A stretch of DNA of 64,000 nucleotides, taken from positions 62,001-126,000 of the forward strand of contig JBBQUW010000005.1 in assembly GCA_038212095.1 (NCBI GenBank). The letters are read 5' to 3'. Made by a program: the position numbers and the translations under genes. Source of the DNA: JAICYJ01 sp038212095. GTDB lineage: Bacteria; Actinomycetota; Thermoleophilia; Gaiellales; JAICJC01. Below are positions 10,148 to 17,520 of this stretch, piece after piece; position 1 is the first letter of the stretch, and each line of letters begins with the position of its first letter. Under the pieces are notes generated by a model. It was not told the DNA's origin. It did no database searches and worked only from the letters and a program-made list of their open reading frames with translations.

Positions 10148-10167
10148 AGATGATTGATTCCACGAGC
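10148..10167. repeat. Right arm of a 20-bp perfect inverted repeat (partner 6451-6470)
   Basis: AGATGATTGATTCCACGAGC is the exact reverse complement of 6451-6470, about 3.7 kb away. The two copies flank the complete deoB-deoA-mutM-ybaK run. This copy lies 13-32 bases upstream of the deoB GTG, in the 53-base gap after the GNAT gene, where a promoter or operator would be expected. Confidence 0.8.
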
Positions 10168-10188
10168 TGTGCGGCCGGTGAGGGCCGA

Positions 10189-11127
10189 TCAGCCGATGGC
10201 GACCATCCGGTGGAGACGGTGGAACGTGGGCCGAAAGCCGCGGGACGGCCAGAAGCGTGACGAGAGCAGGTTCGTGGAGCGCCAGTCGATCGTGATCGAT
10301 CCGTAGCCCTCCTCTGCCGCCCACCGGCAGGCATGGTCGCTGAGCGCGACACCGACCCCACGGCCGCGGGCGGACGGCGCGACGGCCATCAGCGAGAGCT
10401 CCACGGCGTCCTCGGGGATCCCGAACGCGGGCGCGGCACGGTGCAGCAGCACGTGCCCAAGCAACGTCTCTCCCCGCTCGGCCACGAAGAGGGCGTCGCT
10501 GGGATCATCGAACACCTCCAGCCAGCTCTCCGTCACCTGCGCGGGATCGAGCGGCGCCGCGCCCGAAAACGTGGGCGCGAGCATCTGGTGATCCCAGACC
10601 AGCATTCCAAGCTCGCGGGCGACGCGCGCCAGATCGGACTTCCCGGCAGCCCGGATCGTCGTTCCGTCGGGCGTCACCGGCTCGCGCCCCCCGCTCTCGC
10701 GGATCGCATGCTGCTGCATCTGCCCGAAGCCGAGCCCGCACCACGGTTCGAGCAGCCGGCCCACCGCCGGCACCAGCGGCAGGTGCATCGTCGCCCCGGC
10801 CTCCACCCATGCCGGTGCCGCGGCCGCGTACATGTCGCGGACGATCTCGGGCTCGGCTGCGGCGTGGCCGGCACGGTCGATCCACACGTGTCTTCCCCAG
10901 AGAGGGTTCTCGCGCAGCTCCCCAACCAGGTAGCCGACCACCTCGCCGCCCCGCAGGGCGGCAACGCCGCGGGCACCCTCGCGATCGGCGGCGTCGCGAA
11001 CCGCGACCGCGGCATCGATCGCCGCGAGCAGCGGTTCGGCCGCCCGGTGGGCCTCGTGGCGAGCCTCGAGCAGCGGCGCCAGCAGCGCGGGATCCACCTC
11101 ACCGACGGGCTGGAACTCGATCGGCAT
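10189..11127 (-). CDS. Tandem GNAT-domain N-acetyltransferase
   Basis: A 312-residue protein with two GNAT folds. The N-terminal half (about 1-140) is degenerate, with GEVVGYLVGEL as its recognisable strand. The C-terminal half carries the acetyl-CoA pyrophosphate loop LMAVAPSARGRGVGVALSDHA (about residues 250-270), followed by the usual STNLLSSRFWPSRGF. Double-GNAT proteins of this length include mycothiol synthase and several peptide/aminoglycoside acetyltransferases, but no substrate can be assigned. It is 9 bases downstream of another double-GNAT gene, so the two may act together or be old duplicates. Confidence 0.8.
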   Translation of the reverse strand: MPIEFQPVGEVDPALLAPLLEARHEAHRAAEPLLAAIDAAVAVRDAADREGARGVAALRGGEVVGYLVGELRENPLWGRHVWIDRAGHAAAEPEIVRDMYAAAAPAWVEAGATMHLPLVPAVGRLLEPWCGLGFGQMQQHAIRESGGREPVTPDGTTIRAAGKSDLARVARELGMLVWDHQMLAPTFSGAAPLDPAQVTESWLEVFDDPSDALFVAERGETLLGHVLLHRAAPAFGIPEDAVELSLMAVAPSARGRGVGVALSDHACRWAAEEGYGSITIDWRSTNLLSSRFWPSRGFRPTFHRLHRMVAIG

Positions 11128-11136
11128 CGCGTCAGC

Positions 11137-11961
11137 CTACAACTGGCGGTGCATCTCCCATTGCCAGTGGCTCTCGGTCATCGCACCCAGCCCGCGCAGC
11201 AGGACGCCCGCCTCCCACCACTCCTCGGGTACCAGGGCGGGCACGCCGATCCAGCCGGTCGGCAGCATCGAGCAGAGTCGCCGGGCGATTCCGCGCCGCC
11301 GCCGATCCGGGGCTACCGACAGCGCGTACAGCCAGAACCGGTCGCCGCGGCGCTTGCCGAAGGCGACCGCGTCATGGTCGATCTGCAGCGCCGGCATGTG
11401 CGCCAGCGACGCCGCCTCGAGCTGCCAGGGCGGATCCTTCCATCCCCACTCCACCAGCCGGCCAAGCGCGTCCTCGGGATCGGCCGCGGCCAGCTTTGGC
11501 GAGACGCGCGCCAGCAGGCCACGGCGCGCGGGGCGCTGCAAGCTGTAGCCCATCAGGCGCCGACGCTGCTCGAAGCCGTTGCGCTTGTAGAGCCGGATTG
11601 CGGCGGTGTTTCCCTCCAGCACCTCGAGCGTGACCTGAGCCGCGCCGGCGCCGCGAAGCGCGTCCAGCGTCTCGTCCAGCACCCGCCCGCCCAGGCCGCC
11701 GCGGCGGAACGGCGGCGCCGTACCCTCGCCGCGGATGCTGGCCCGCGCGCCCCGCGTCGCGCCCAGGCAGAAGCTGGCTGGAACGCCGTCGACGAACGCC
11801 GCCCGGCTCAGCGCGGGGTCGACGTCCGTCTCGTCGAAGTAGAGCGCCAGCGCGGCCGCATCCAGCACTGCCGGCACCGCGTAGTCGGCAAACGCAGTGT
11901 TGTGCAGATCGGCCAGCCAGTCGAGGTCGTCGGAGCGAAGCGGCCGCACCTCGACGTTCAA
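11137..11961 (-). CDS. GNAT-family N-acetyltransferase, probable tandem domain
   Basis: A 274-residue protein whose start overlaps the xerD stop (ATGA). The first GNAT domain contains the acetyl-CoA loop GTAPPFRRGGLGGRVLDE (about 80-97) and LEVLEGNTAAIRLYKRNGF. A second, weaker GNAT-like half contains LSVAPDRRRRGIARRLCSML near residue 220. Substrate unknown. Its coupling to xerD is by overlap only and does not imply a shared function. Confidence 0.8.
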   Translation of the reverse strand: MNVEVRPLRSDDLDWLADLHNTAFADYAVPAVLDAAALALYFDETDVDPALSRAAFVDGVPASFCLGATRGARASIRGEGTAPPFRRGGLGGRVLDETLDALRGAGAAQVTLEVLEGNTAAIRLYKRNGFEQRRRLMGYSLQRPARRGLLARVSPKLAAADPEDALGRLVEWGWKDPPWQLEAASLAHMPALQIDHDAVAFGKRRGDRFWLYALSVAPDRRRRGIARRLCSMLPTGWIGVPALVPEEWWEAGVLLRGLGAMTESHWQWEMHRQL

Positions 11962-12842
11962 GCTCGCGGGTGCGCCTTCTGGTAGGCCTCGCGAACGTGC
12001 TCGATCGAGACGTGCGTGTACACCTGCGTCGTCTCGATCGATGCGTGGCCCAGCATCTCCTGGACGCTGCGAAGGTCGCAGCCACCCTCGATCAGGTGTG
12101 TCGCAAACGAGTGCCGCAGCGTGTGCGGCGTGACGATCTTTTCGATGCCGGCATCCCGCGCGTGGTCGCGCACGAGCTGGAACACCGCCTGGCGTGTGAT
12201 GCCCTGTCCGCGGTGGTTGAGGAAGAGGACGTCGCCACGCTGCATGCGTCCCAGGTAGGGCCGTCCGCGATGCATGTAGATCCTGATCGCCTCGATCGCC
12301 CGGCTGCCGGTCGGCACGACGCGCTGCTTCGCGCCCTTGCCCATGCAGCGCACCAGGCCGTCCTCCAACTCGATATCGGCCAGCCGCAGCGAGACCAACT
12401 CCGAGACGCGCAGGCCGGCGCCGTACATGAGCTCCAGCATCGCGCGGTCGCGCAGACCGCGCGGCGAGCCGTCGGGGCTGGTCACGATCGCCTCGGCCTC
12501 GGCCGGCGTCAGGGGCTCGGGAAGCCGTCTGCCCAGCCGGGGCAGTGCCACCGTGCGGCCGGCGTCAGCGCGACCGCCCTCACGGGCGAGGTGCTTGAGG
12601 AAGGCGCGCACGGCGGCCAGCCTGCGGCGCACCGTTGCAGGCGACAGGCCTCTGTCCTGAAGCGCGATCGCGTAATCATCCAGCACGCTGACCTCGATCA
12701 GGTCAGGATCGACGTGCTCCACGAACGCGCCCAGATCGATCAGATCGCGCTTGTAGGCTTCGATCGTATGCGGCGACGCGCCGCGCTCAAGCTGAAGGCT
12801 GGTGAGGAAGTCGGCCAGTTTCTGATCGTATGTCCGCATCAC
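11958..12842 (-). CDS. xerD: Tyrosine recombinase XerD-type
   Basis: A 294-residue site-specific recombinase of the length of chromosomal XerC/XerD. The N-terminal SAM-like domain begins DFLTSLQLERGASPHTIEAY. The catalytic set is visible: Arg in GAGLRVSEL, His-x-x-Arg in HTLRHSFATHL, His in LGHASI, and the nucleophile Tyr in TQVYTHVS. It resolves chromosome dimers at dif with a partner. The second Xer protein and FtsK are not in the window. No attachment sites or phage genes lie nearby, so I read it as housekeeping rather than an integrase. Confidence 0.9.
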   Translation of the reverse strand: MMRTYDQKLADFLTSLQLERGASPHTIEAYKRDLIDLGAFVEHVDPDLIEVSVLDDYAIALQDRGLSPATVRRRLAAVRAFLKHLAREGGRADAGRTVALPRLGRRLPEPLTPAEAEAIVTSPDGSPRGLRDRAMLELMYGAGLRVSELVSLRLADIELEDGLVRCMGKGAKQRVVPTGSRAIEAIRIYMHRGRPYLGRMQRGDVLFLNHRGQGITRQAVFQLVRDHARDAGIEKIVTPHTLRHSFATHLIEGGCDLRSVQEMLGHASIETTQVYTHVSIEHVREAYQKAHPRA

Positions 12843-12851
12843 GATGCCAGA

Positions 12852-12873
12852 GTTCGTCGCGCCCGTGACGAAC
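12852..12873. promoter_or_regulatory. Inverted repeat just upstream of xerD
   Basis: GTTCGTC and GACGAAC form a perfect 7-bp inverted repeat with an 8-base spacer, ending 10 bases before the xerD ATG in the 93-base ald-xerD gap. It could be a transcript hairpin covering the ribosome site or an operator; there is no T-run to suggest a terminator. Confidence 0.4.
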
Positions 12874-12935
12874 CCTTCCCCGTGAACGGTACAGCCGTGC
12901 GCAAGCCCGACCGGCTGCCGAAGAACTCTATGGAG

Positions 12936-14054
12936 TCACGCCGGCACGGTGACCTGGTCGAGCGGGGTGTACTCCAGCCCGACCGCGTCTGCGACCTGCT
13001 CGTAGGTCACCTTTCCACCAACCACGTTCACGCCCTTGGCCAGCGCCGCGTCTTCGGCGATCGCGCGCGCGGCACCCTTGTCGGCCAGCGCCTCGACGTA
13101 GGGCAGCGTGACGTTGGTCAGCGCACCGGTGGACGTGATCGGCACCGCGCCGGGCATGTTCGCGACGCAGTAATGCAGCACATCGTCGACCACGTAGGTG
13201 GGATCGGTGTGGGTGGTCGGTCGGGACGTCTCGAAGCACCCGCCCTGGTCGATGGCGACGTCGACCAGCACCGAGCCCGGCTTCATGATGCCGAGCATCT
13301 CCCGCGTGATCAGGCGCGGAGCCTTGGCGCCCGGGATCAGCACGCCGCCTATCACCAGGTCGGCATCGGGCAGCGCCTCCTCGATCGCCTGGCGGCTGGA
13401 CATCGTCAGCAGCACCGTGCGGCCGAGGCTGACGTCGAGCTCGCGCATGCGATCGACGCTGCGCTCGAAGATCGTGACGTCGGACTGCATGCCCTGGGCG
13501 ATCAGCGCGGCGTTGTAGCCGACGATGCCGCCGCCCAGCACGAGCGTCTTTGCCGGCAGCACGCCCGGCACGCCACCCATCAGCCGGCCACGTCCGCCAA
13601 ACGGCTTCAGCAGGTAGTAGGCGCCGACCTGCGCTGCCAGCCGTCCCGCCACCTCGCTCATCGGCGCCAGCAGTGGCAGCCGCCGGTCGGCTGTCTCGAC
13701 CGTCTCGTAGGCGACGCAGGTGGCGCCGCTCTCGACCAGTCCCTTCGTCAACTCCGGCGCCGCCGCAAGATGCAGGTAGGTGAAGAGGATCTGGCCGGGC
13801 GAGAGCCGCTGCCACTCGCCGTCCAGCGGCTCCTTCACCTTCAGCACCATCTGGGAGTCGCCCCACACCGATGCGACGTCCACGATCTCGGCACCCGCCG
13901 CGCGGTACTCATCGTCCGTGAACGAGCTACCGGCGCCGGCGCCTGACTCGACGATCACGTCGTGGCCGCGGGCGACCAGCTCGCGCACGCCCGCGGTGGT
14001 GAGCGCGACCCGGTACTCGTCCTTCTTGATCTCCTTGGCGACACCGATCTTCAT
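12936..14054 (-). CDS. ald: Alanine dehydrogenase
   Basis: A 372-residue NAD-dependent enzyme interconverting L-alanine and pyruvate plus ammonium. The start at ATG 14054 gives the family N terminus MKIGVAKEIKKDEYRVALT. Catalytic Lys is in LKVKEPLDGEW, catalytic His in FTYLHLAA, the Rossmann motif in LVLGGGIVGYNAA, and the later HYCVANMPGAVP block is present. An AGAGG-like ribosome site lies about 10 bases upstream. It stands alone between xerD and a peptidase gene, and probably serves amino-acid catabolism. Confidence 0.95.
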   Translation of the reverse strand: MKIGVAKEIKKDEYRVALTTAGVRELVARGHDVIVESGAGAGSSFTDDEYRAAGAEIVDVASVWGDSQMVLKVKEPLDGEWQRLSPGQILFTYLHLAAAPELTKGLVESGATCVAYETVETADRRLPLLAPMSEVAGRLAAQVGAYYLLKPFGGRGRLMGGVPGVLPAKTLVLGGGIVGYNAALIAQGMQSDVTIFERSVDRMRELDVSLGRTVLLTMSSRQAIEEALPDADLVIGGVLIPGAKAPRLITREMLGIMKPGSVLVDVAIDQGGCFETSRPTTHTDPTYVVDDVLHYCVANMPGAVPITSTGALTNVTLPYVEALADKGAARAIAEDAALAKGVNVVGGKVTYEQVADAVGLEYTPLDQVTVPA

Positions 14055-14107
14055 GCTGTTTGGCCTCTTTTGCTGGCGGAAAACGCGAACCGGGCGATTG
14101 TACGGGT

Positions 14108-15229
14108 TCAGCCCGAGCCACGGGCGAGGTCGATCAGTGCGTGAGTGACCAGCGTCATCGCTTCGAGGTCGGCAGCGGCGATGTACTCCTCGCTGGTGTG
14201 GATCTCGGCCATGCCGTTGCACAGGTTGACGCACGGCAGCCCGGCGGCGTTGAAGACGTTGGCGTCCGCGCCGCCGCCGGACTCGATGTACCGCACGCTG
14301 TGGCCGCAGCGCTCGAGCGCGCGCGCCGCCAGCGCCACCGGCGGATCGTGCTCGGCAAAGCGATAGCTCTCGTACTCGCTGGTGACGGCCGCCTCCAACC
14401 GGCAGCCCGACTGCTCGGCCGCGGCGGTGGCGGCGTCCAGCATCGCCTGCACCGTCTCGGCCAGACGTTGGGGATCGCGGCTGCGAGCCTCGGCGCGCAC
14501 CACGCAGACGGGCGGCACGATGTTGCCGGCCACCCCGCCCTCGATCAGGCCCACGTTCGCGGTCGTCTGGTTGTCGATGCGGCCGAGCGGCATCGCGGCG
14601 ATCGCGCGCGCCGCGGCCAGGATTGCGCTTCGCCCCCGTTCCGGCGCAATCCCCGAGTGCGCCGGCCGGCCGTGGAAGGTGAGCTGGAACGTGCGCTGCG
14701 AGGGCGCCGCCAGCACAACGTCGCCGATCGGCGCCGCGTGGTCGTAGCAGTAGCCGAACCGCGCCGCCAGCCGCGAGCAGTCGAACTGCTTGGCGCCGCG
14801 CAGGCCGACCTCCTCCATCGGCGTCAGCAGCAGCTCGATGCCGGCGTGCGGCCGGCGTTCCCGCGATACGTCGCGCACGGCCGCCAGCATCGCTGCCACG
14901 GCGGCCTTGTTATCGGCTCCGAGGATGGTCGCGTGGCGGTTCGTGATCACGCCGTCCTCGACCACCGGCTCGATCTCGGCTGTCGGCGGCACGGTGTCCA
15001 GGTGGGCGTTGAGGAAGATCGGCGCACCTCCGCCGGTCGCCGGCAGCCTGCAGAGGATGTTCCCGATCTGCGAGCCGATCGCGCTGCCGGCATCATCCTC
15101 GTCTGCCTCTATCCCCAACTCGTGCAGGAAGGCCAGCACGCGGTCGGCGACCGCGCGCTCGCGTCCGGGCGGGCTCTGGATGGCCGCCAGCTCGAGGAAG
15201 ATGTCCAGCGCTGAGCTGTCGGAGTTCAC
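14108..15229 (-). CDS. M20-family metallopeptidase (PepT/M20-like)
   Basis: A 373-residue di-zinc peptidase starting at GTG 15229 (GTGA overlap with the CGNR gene). Metal ligands are in order: His/Asp in LNAHLDTVPP, Asp in LGADNKAAVAAML, the Glu pair in TPMEEVGLRG, Asp in CYDHAAP and the late His in AEIHTSEEYI. The lid domain contains HGRPAHSGIAPERGRSA. This arrangement is that of tripeptidase-T-like M20 enzymes. It probably trims small peptides in the cytoplasm, as there is no signal peptide. Confidence 0.88.
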   Translation of the reverse strand: MNSDSSALDIFLELAAIQSPPGRERAVADRVLAFLHELGIEADEDDAGSAIGSQIGNILCRLPATGGGAPIFLNAHLDTVPPTAEIEPVVEDGVITNRHATILGADNKAAVAAMLAAVRDVSRERRPHAGIELLLTPMEEVGLRGAKQFDCSRLAARFGYCYDHAAPIGDVVLAAPSQRTFQLTFHGRPAHSGIAPERGRSAILAAARAIAAMPLGRIDNQTTANVGLIEGGVAGNIVPPVCVVRAEARSRDPQRLAETVQAMLDAATAAAEQSGCRLEAAVTSEYESYRFAEHDPPVALAARALERCGHSVRYIESGGGADANVFNAAGLPCVNLCNGMAEIHTSEEYIAAADLEAMTLVTHALIDLARGSG

Positions 15230-15798
15230 GCGCCGACGATACCCGGCCGGTGCCGCTCGCGGTAGCTGCGGGCCTTCGCGCGGTTGCCGCACAGCCCCAT
15301 CTCGCACCACGCTCCTGAGCGGTTCTTGGTGGCGTCATAGAAGATCCAGTGGCAGTCGGCGTTGCGGCACGCCTTCAGCCTCAGCCAGGTGCCATCCAGC
15401 ATCGCGGCGTACACGATCGCGAGCAGCCGTCCCAGCGCTGCGTCGACGCCATGCGCGGCCGGCTCCAGCGCAGCTCGGCCGTCACGCAGGAAGCGCGCCC
15501 CCAGCCTCGCGTGGCGTGCGGCGGCATCCAGTGCCTCGGCAGCCGCCTGGTTGACCGGCGCGCCGTTGTTGGACAGCAGCACCGCTCGCAGCGCCTCGCG
15601 CAGCTTCAGCGCCCGGCGCAGGTCTGCGCCGCCCGCCGCCTCGTCCGGCGCCAGCAGCCCGCGCGCCACCAGCCACTCGTGGAGGTCAGCTGGGCCGGTC
15701 AGCTCCTCACGCCGCTCCTCGATGTCGCGCGTGTTCACGAACGCGCGCACCAGCTCGAGGTCGTCGGGCGCCGGTCGCTCCTTTGCCATCTCCCCCAT
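15226..15798 (-). CDS. ABATE/CGNR zinc-finger regulator
   Basis: About 190 residues. The N-terminal helical part (LVRAFVNTRDIEERREEL... LHEWLVARGLL) matches the putative stress-sensing ABATE domain. The C terminus is a CGNR zinc finger with Cys in LKACRNADCHWIFYDATKN and WCEMGLCGNRAKARSYRERH. Such proteins are predicted DNA-binding regulators. GTG 15801 and ATG 15798 are adjacent starts and ATG 15789 is a third; I use 15798. It is divergent from a 23-codon ORF, and the AT-richer gap between them may hold its own operator. Its target is unknown. Confidence 0.8.
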   Translation of the reverse strand: MGEMAKERPAPDDLELVRAFVNTRDIEERREELTGPADLHEWLVARGLLAPDEAAGGADLRRALKLREALRAVLLSNNGAPVNQAAAEALDAAARHARLGARFLRDGRAALEPAAHGVDAALGRLLAIVYAAMLDGTWLRLKACRNADCHWIFYDATKNRSGAWCEMGLCGNRAKARSYRERHRPGIVGA

Positions 15799-15812
15799 CA
15801 CCGCCTATCCAC

Positions 15813-15852
15813 TTGATCGGTTACGTCACCTGCTATACACTTATACCGGTTA
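15813..15852. promoter_or_regulatory. Candidate divergent promoter/operator of the CGNR gene
   Basis: An AT-richer patch contains TTGATC (15813) and TATACA (15834), a -35/-10-like pair with 15-base spacing, in the direction of the 23-codon ORF. CGGTTA occurs twice, at 15818 and 15847, 29 bases apart. TATACACTTATA (15834-15845) sits between them. The arrangement would suit autoregulation by the CGNR protein. No binding data exist. Confidence 0.35.
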
Positions 15853-15893
15853 GTTCAACACCACGCCACAACGGCCACCGGGAGGTGACCACC

Positions 15894-15965
15894 ATGCGAG
15901 CCCTTCTCTTTCTGTTCTCCGTCCTCAGCGCCACCAACAGCCAGCCACGCGCCAAGCGGCGGTAG
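15894..15965 (+). CDS. Short 23-residue ORF with a perfect ribosome-binding site
   Basis: ATG 15894 is preceded by GGAGGTGA with a 5-base spacer, one of the best Shine-Dalgarno sequences in the window. The peptide MRALLFLFSVLSATNSQPRAKRR has a hydrophobic N-terminal stretch and a basic tail. The next gene downstream is convergent, so this is not an uORF or leader of a neighbouring gene. It could encode a small membrane-active or secreted peptide, or the ribosome site may belong to a lost gene. Confidence 0.4.
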   Translation: MRALLFLFSVLSATNSQPRAKRR

Positions 15966-15978
15966 CCCGCCGTTCGAG

Positions 15979-17490
15979 TCAATCGCGCGCGATCCCGTAG
16001 ATGGAGCCGTACTTCTCCCACAGGTAGCGCATGAACGGCGCGTGATCGAGCCCCGAGCCGGTCACGCTCCGGATCAGATCCTCACCCAGCTCGATCGAGC
16101 CCGGCCGGTGCACGTTCTCGCGCAGCCATCCGAGCAGGGGCGCGAAGTCGGCCGTCCGGATCTGCTGATCTGCGTCGGGGGCGGCCTCGCGGTAGGCGTC
16201 CCACAGCAGACCTGCATATAGGTTGCCGAGCGTGTAGGTGGGGAAGTAGCCGAATGCGCCATGCGACCAGTGGATGTCCTGCATCACGCCCAGCACGTCA
16301 TTGGGGGGCCGGACGCCCAGTGATCGCTCGTACGCGTCGTTCCAGGCATCCGGCAGGTCCGCCACCTCGAGCTGGTCGCGCATCAGCGCCAGCTCCAGCT
16401 CGAACCGGATCAGCACATGCATGTTGTAGGTCACCTCGTCGGAGTCGACACGGATCAACGAGGGCTCGACGTGGTTGGCGGCGCGGAACAGGCGCTCGCC
16501 GTCCGCGTCCGCCAACTGCTGCGGGAACGCCTCCCGCAGCACCGGTGCGTAGTGCTGCCAGAACGGAAGGCTGCGGCCGACGATGTTCTCCCACAGCCGT
16601 GACTGCGACTCGTGCAGGCCGAGCGACGGAGCGTCCGCCACCGGGGTGTCCTCGTTCACCGGGTCGAAACCCTGCTCGTACAGGCCATGCCCGGCCTCGT
16701 GGATGGTCGAGTAGATGGCTCCCAGCGGGTCGTGCTCGTAGATCCTGGTGGTGACGCGCACGTCGCCCAGCGCCACGGTGGTCGTGAACGGATGCGCCGA
16801 CCGGTCGAGGCGACCGGCCGTCAGGTCGAAGCCGGTGTCCGCCAGAATGCGATTGACGACGTCCCACTGGGCCTGGTCGGGAAAGTCGCGACCCTCGAAC
16901 GGCGGCGGCTGGGTCGGTCCCGCCGCCACGATCGCCGACAGCAGCTCACTCAACTCGTCGCGCAGCTGCAGCAGCAATGGCTCCAGCCGCGAGACCCGCA
17001 TGCCGGGCTCGTACAGGTCGAGCAGAGCGTCGTACCGCTCCTCCTCGAAGCCGATCAGGTCGGCATGCTCGCGCTTGGCTGCGACCACGTCCTCCAGCGC
17101 CGAGCGGTACAGGCCAAAGTCACCCTCCTGTCGAGCGAGGCGCCACGCGTTCACGCCCCGGCCCTCGGCCAGCGCCATGCGCCGCACGAACTCCGGTGGG
17201 AGGCACAGCGCGAGGTCGCGGTCTCGTCGCATCAGCCGTACCATGGCCGCGTGGGTCGCATCCAGCGGCTCGCTCCCGGCGCGGTCGAGCAGCTCTCCCA
17301 GCCGAGGATCGACCAGCCGCTCGTGCAGCACCACCCGCATAGTCGCCTGCTGGCGGGCGCGGGCGTCGCCACCGCGCAGCGGCATGCCCGTCTCCTGATC
17401 CCAGGACAGCAGCCCGCTGACGTGCCCGAGATCGGCGAACTCCCGCATCCGGGCAGCCAGCTCCGTCCATGTGTCGGTCACCGTTGACAT
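15979..17490 (-). CDS. M32 family metallocarboxypeptidase (Taq-type)
   Basis: A 503-residue cytoplasmic carboxypeptidase of normal M32 length. The zinc motif is in TIHEAGHGLYEQGF (HExxH), and the third ligand and active-site region in LGLHESQSRLWENIVGRS. The start ATG 17490 gives MSTVTDTWTELAARMREF, a helical N terminus as in the Thermus enzyme. It removes C-terminal residues from peptides with broad specificity. It stands 30 bases downstream of pyrG's stop on the same strand region but shows no coupling to it. Confidence 0.93.
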   Translation of the reverse strand: MSTVTDTWTELAARMREFADLGHVSGLLSWDQETGMPLRGGDARARQQATMRVVLHERLVDPRLGELLDRAGSEPLDATHAAMVRLMRRDRDLALCLPPEFVRRMALAEGRGVNAWRLARQEGDFGLYRSALEDVVAAKREHADLIGFEEERYDALLDLYEPGMRVSRLEPLLLQLRDELSELLSAIVAAGPTQPPPFEGRDFPDQAQWDVVNRILADTGFDLTAGRLDRSAHPFTTTVALGDVRVTTRIYEHDPLGAIYSTIHEAGHGLYEQGFDPVNEDTPVADAPSLGLHESQSRLWENIVGRSLPFWQHYAPVLREAFPQQLADADGERLFRAANHVEPSLIRVDSDEVTYNMHVLIRFELELALMRDQLEVADLPDAWNDAYERSLGVRPPNDVLGVMQDIHWSHGAFGYFPTYTLGNLYAGLLWDAYREAAPDADQQIRTADFAPLLGWLRENVHRPGSIELGEDLIRSVTGSGLDHAPFMRYLWEKYGSIYGIARD

Positions 17491-17520
17491 CGTCGGAAAC
17501 CTACCCGCGCGCGCCGGCGA

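Noticed and set aside
11958..12842. XerD-like recombinase as integrase of a mobile element
   Set aside because: Length and motifs are those of chromosomal XerD; there are no att repeats, tRNA, phage or transposon genes around it.
15979..15993. Second promoter for the M32 peptidase or leader role of the 23-codon ORF
   Set aside because: The peptidase gene is convergent with the short ORF, so it cannot be its leader.
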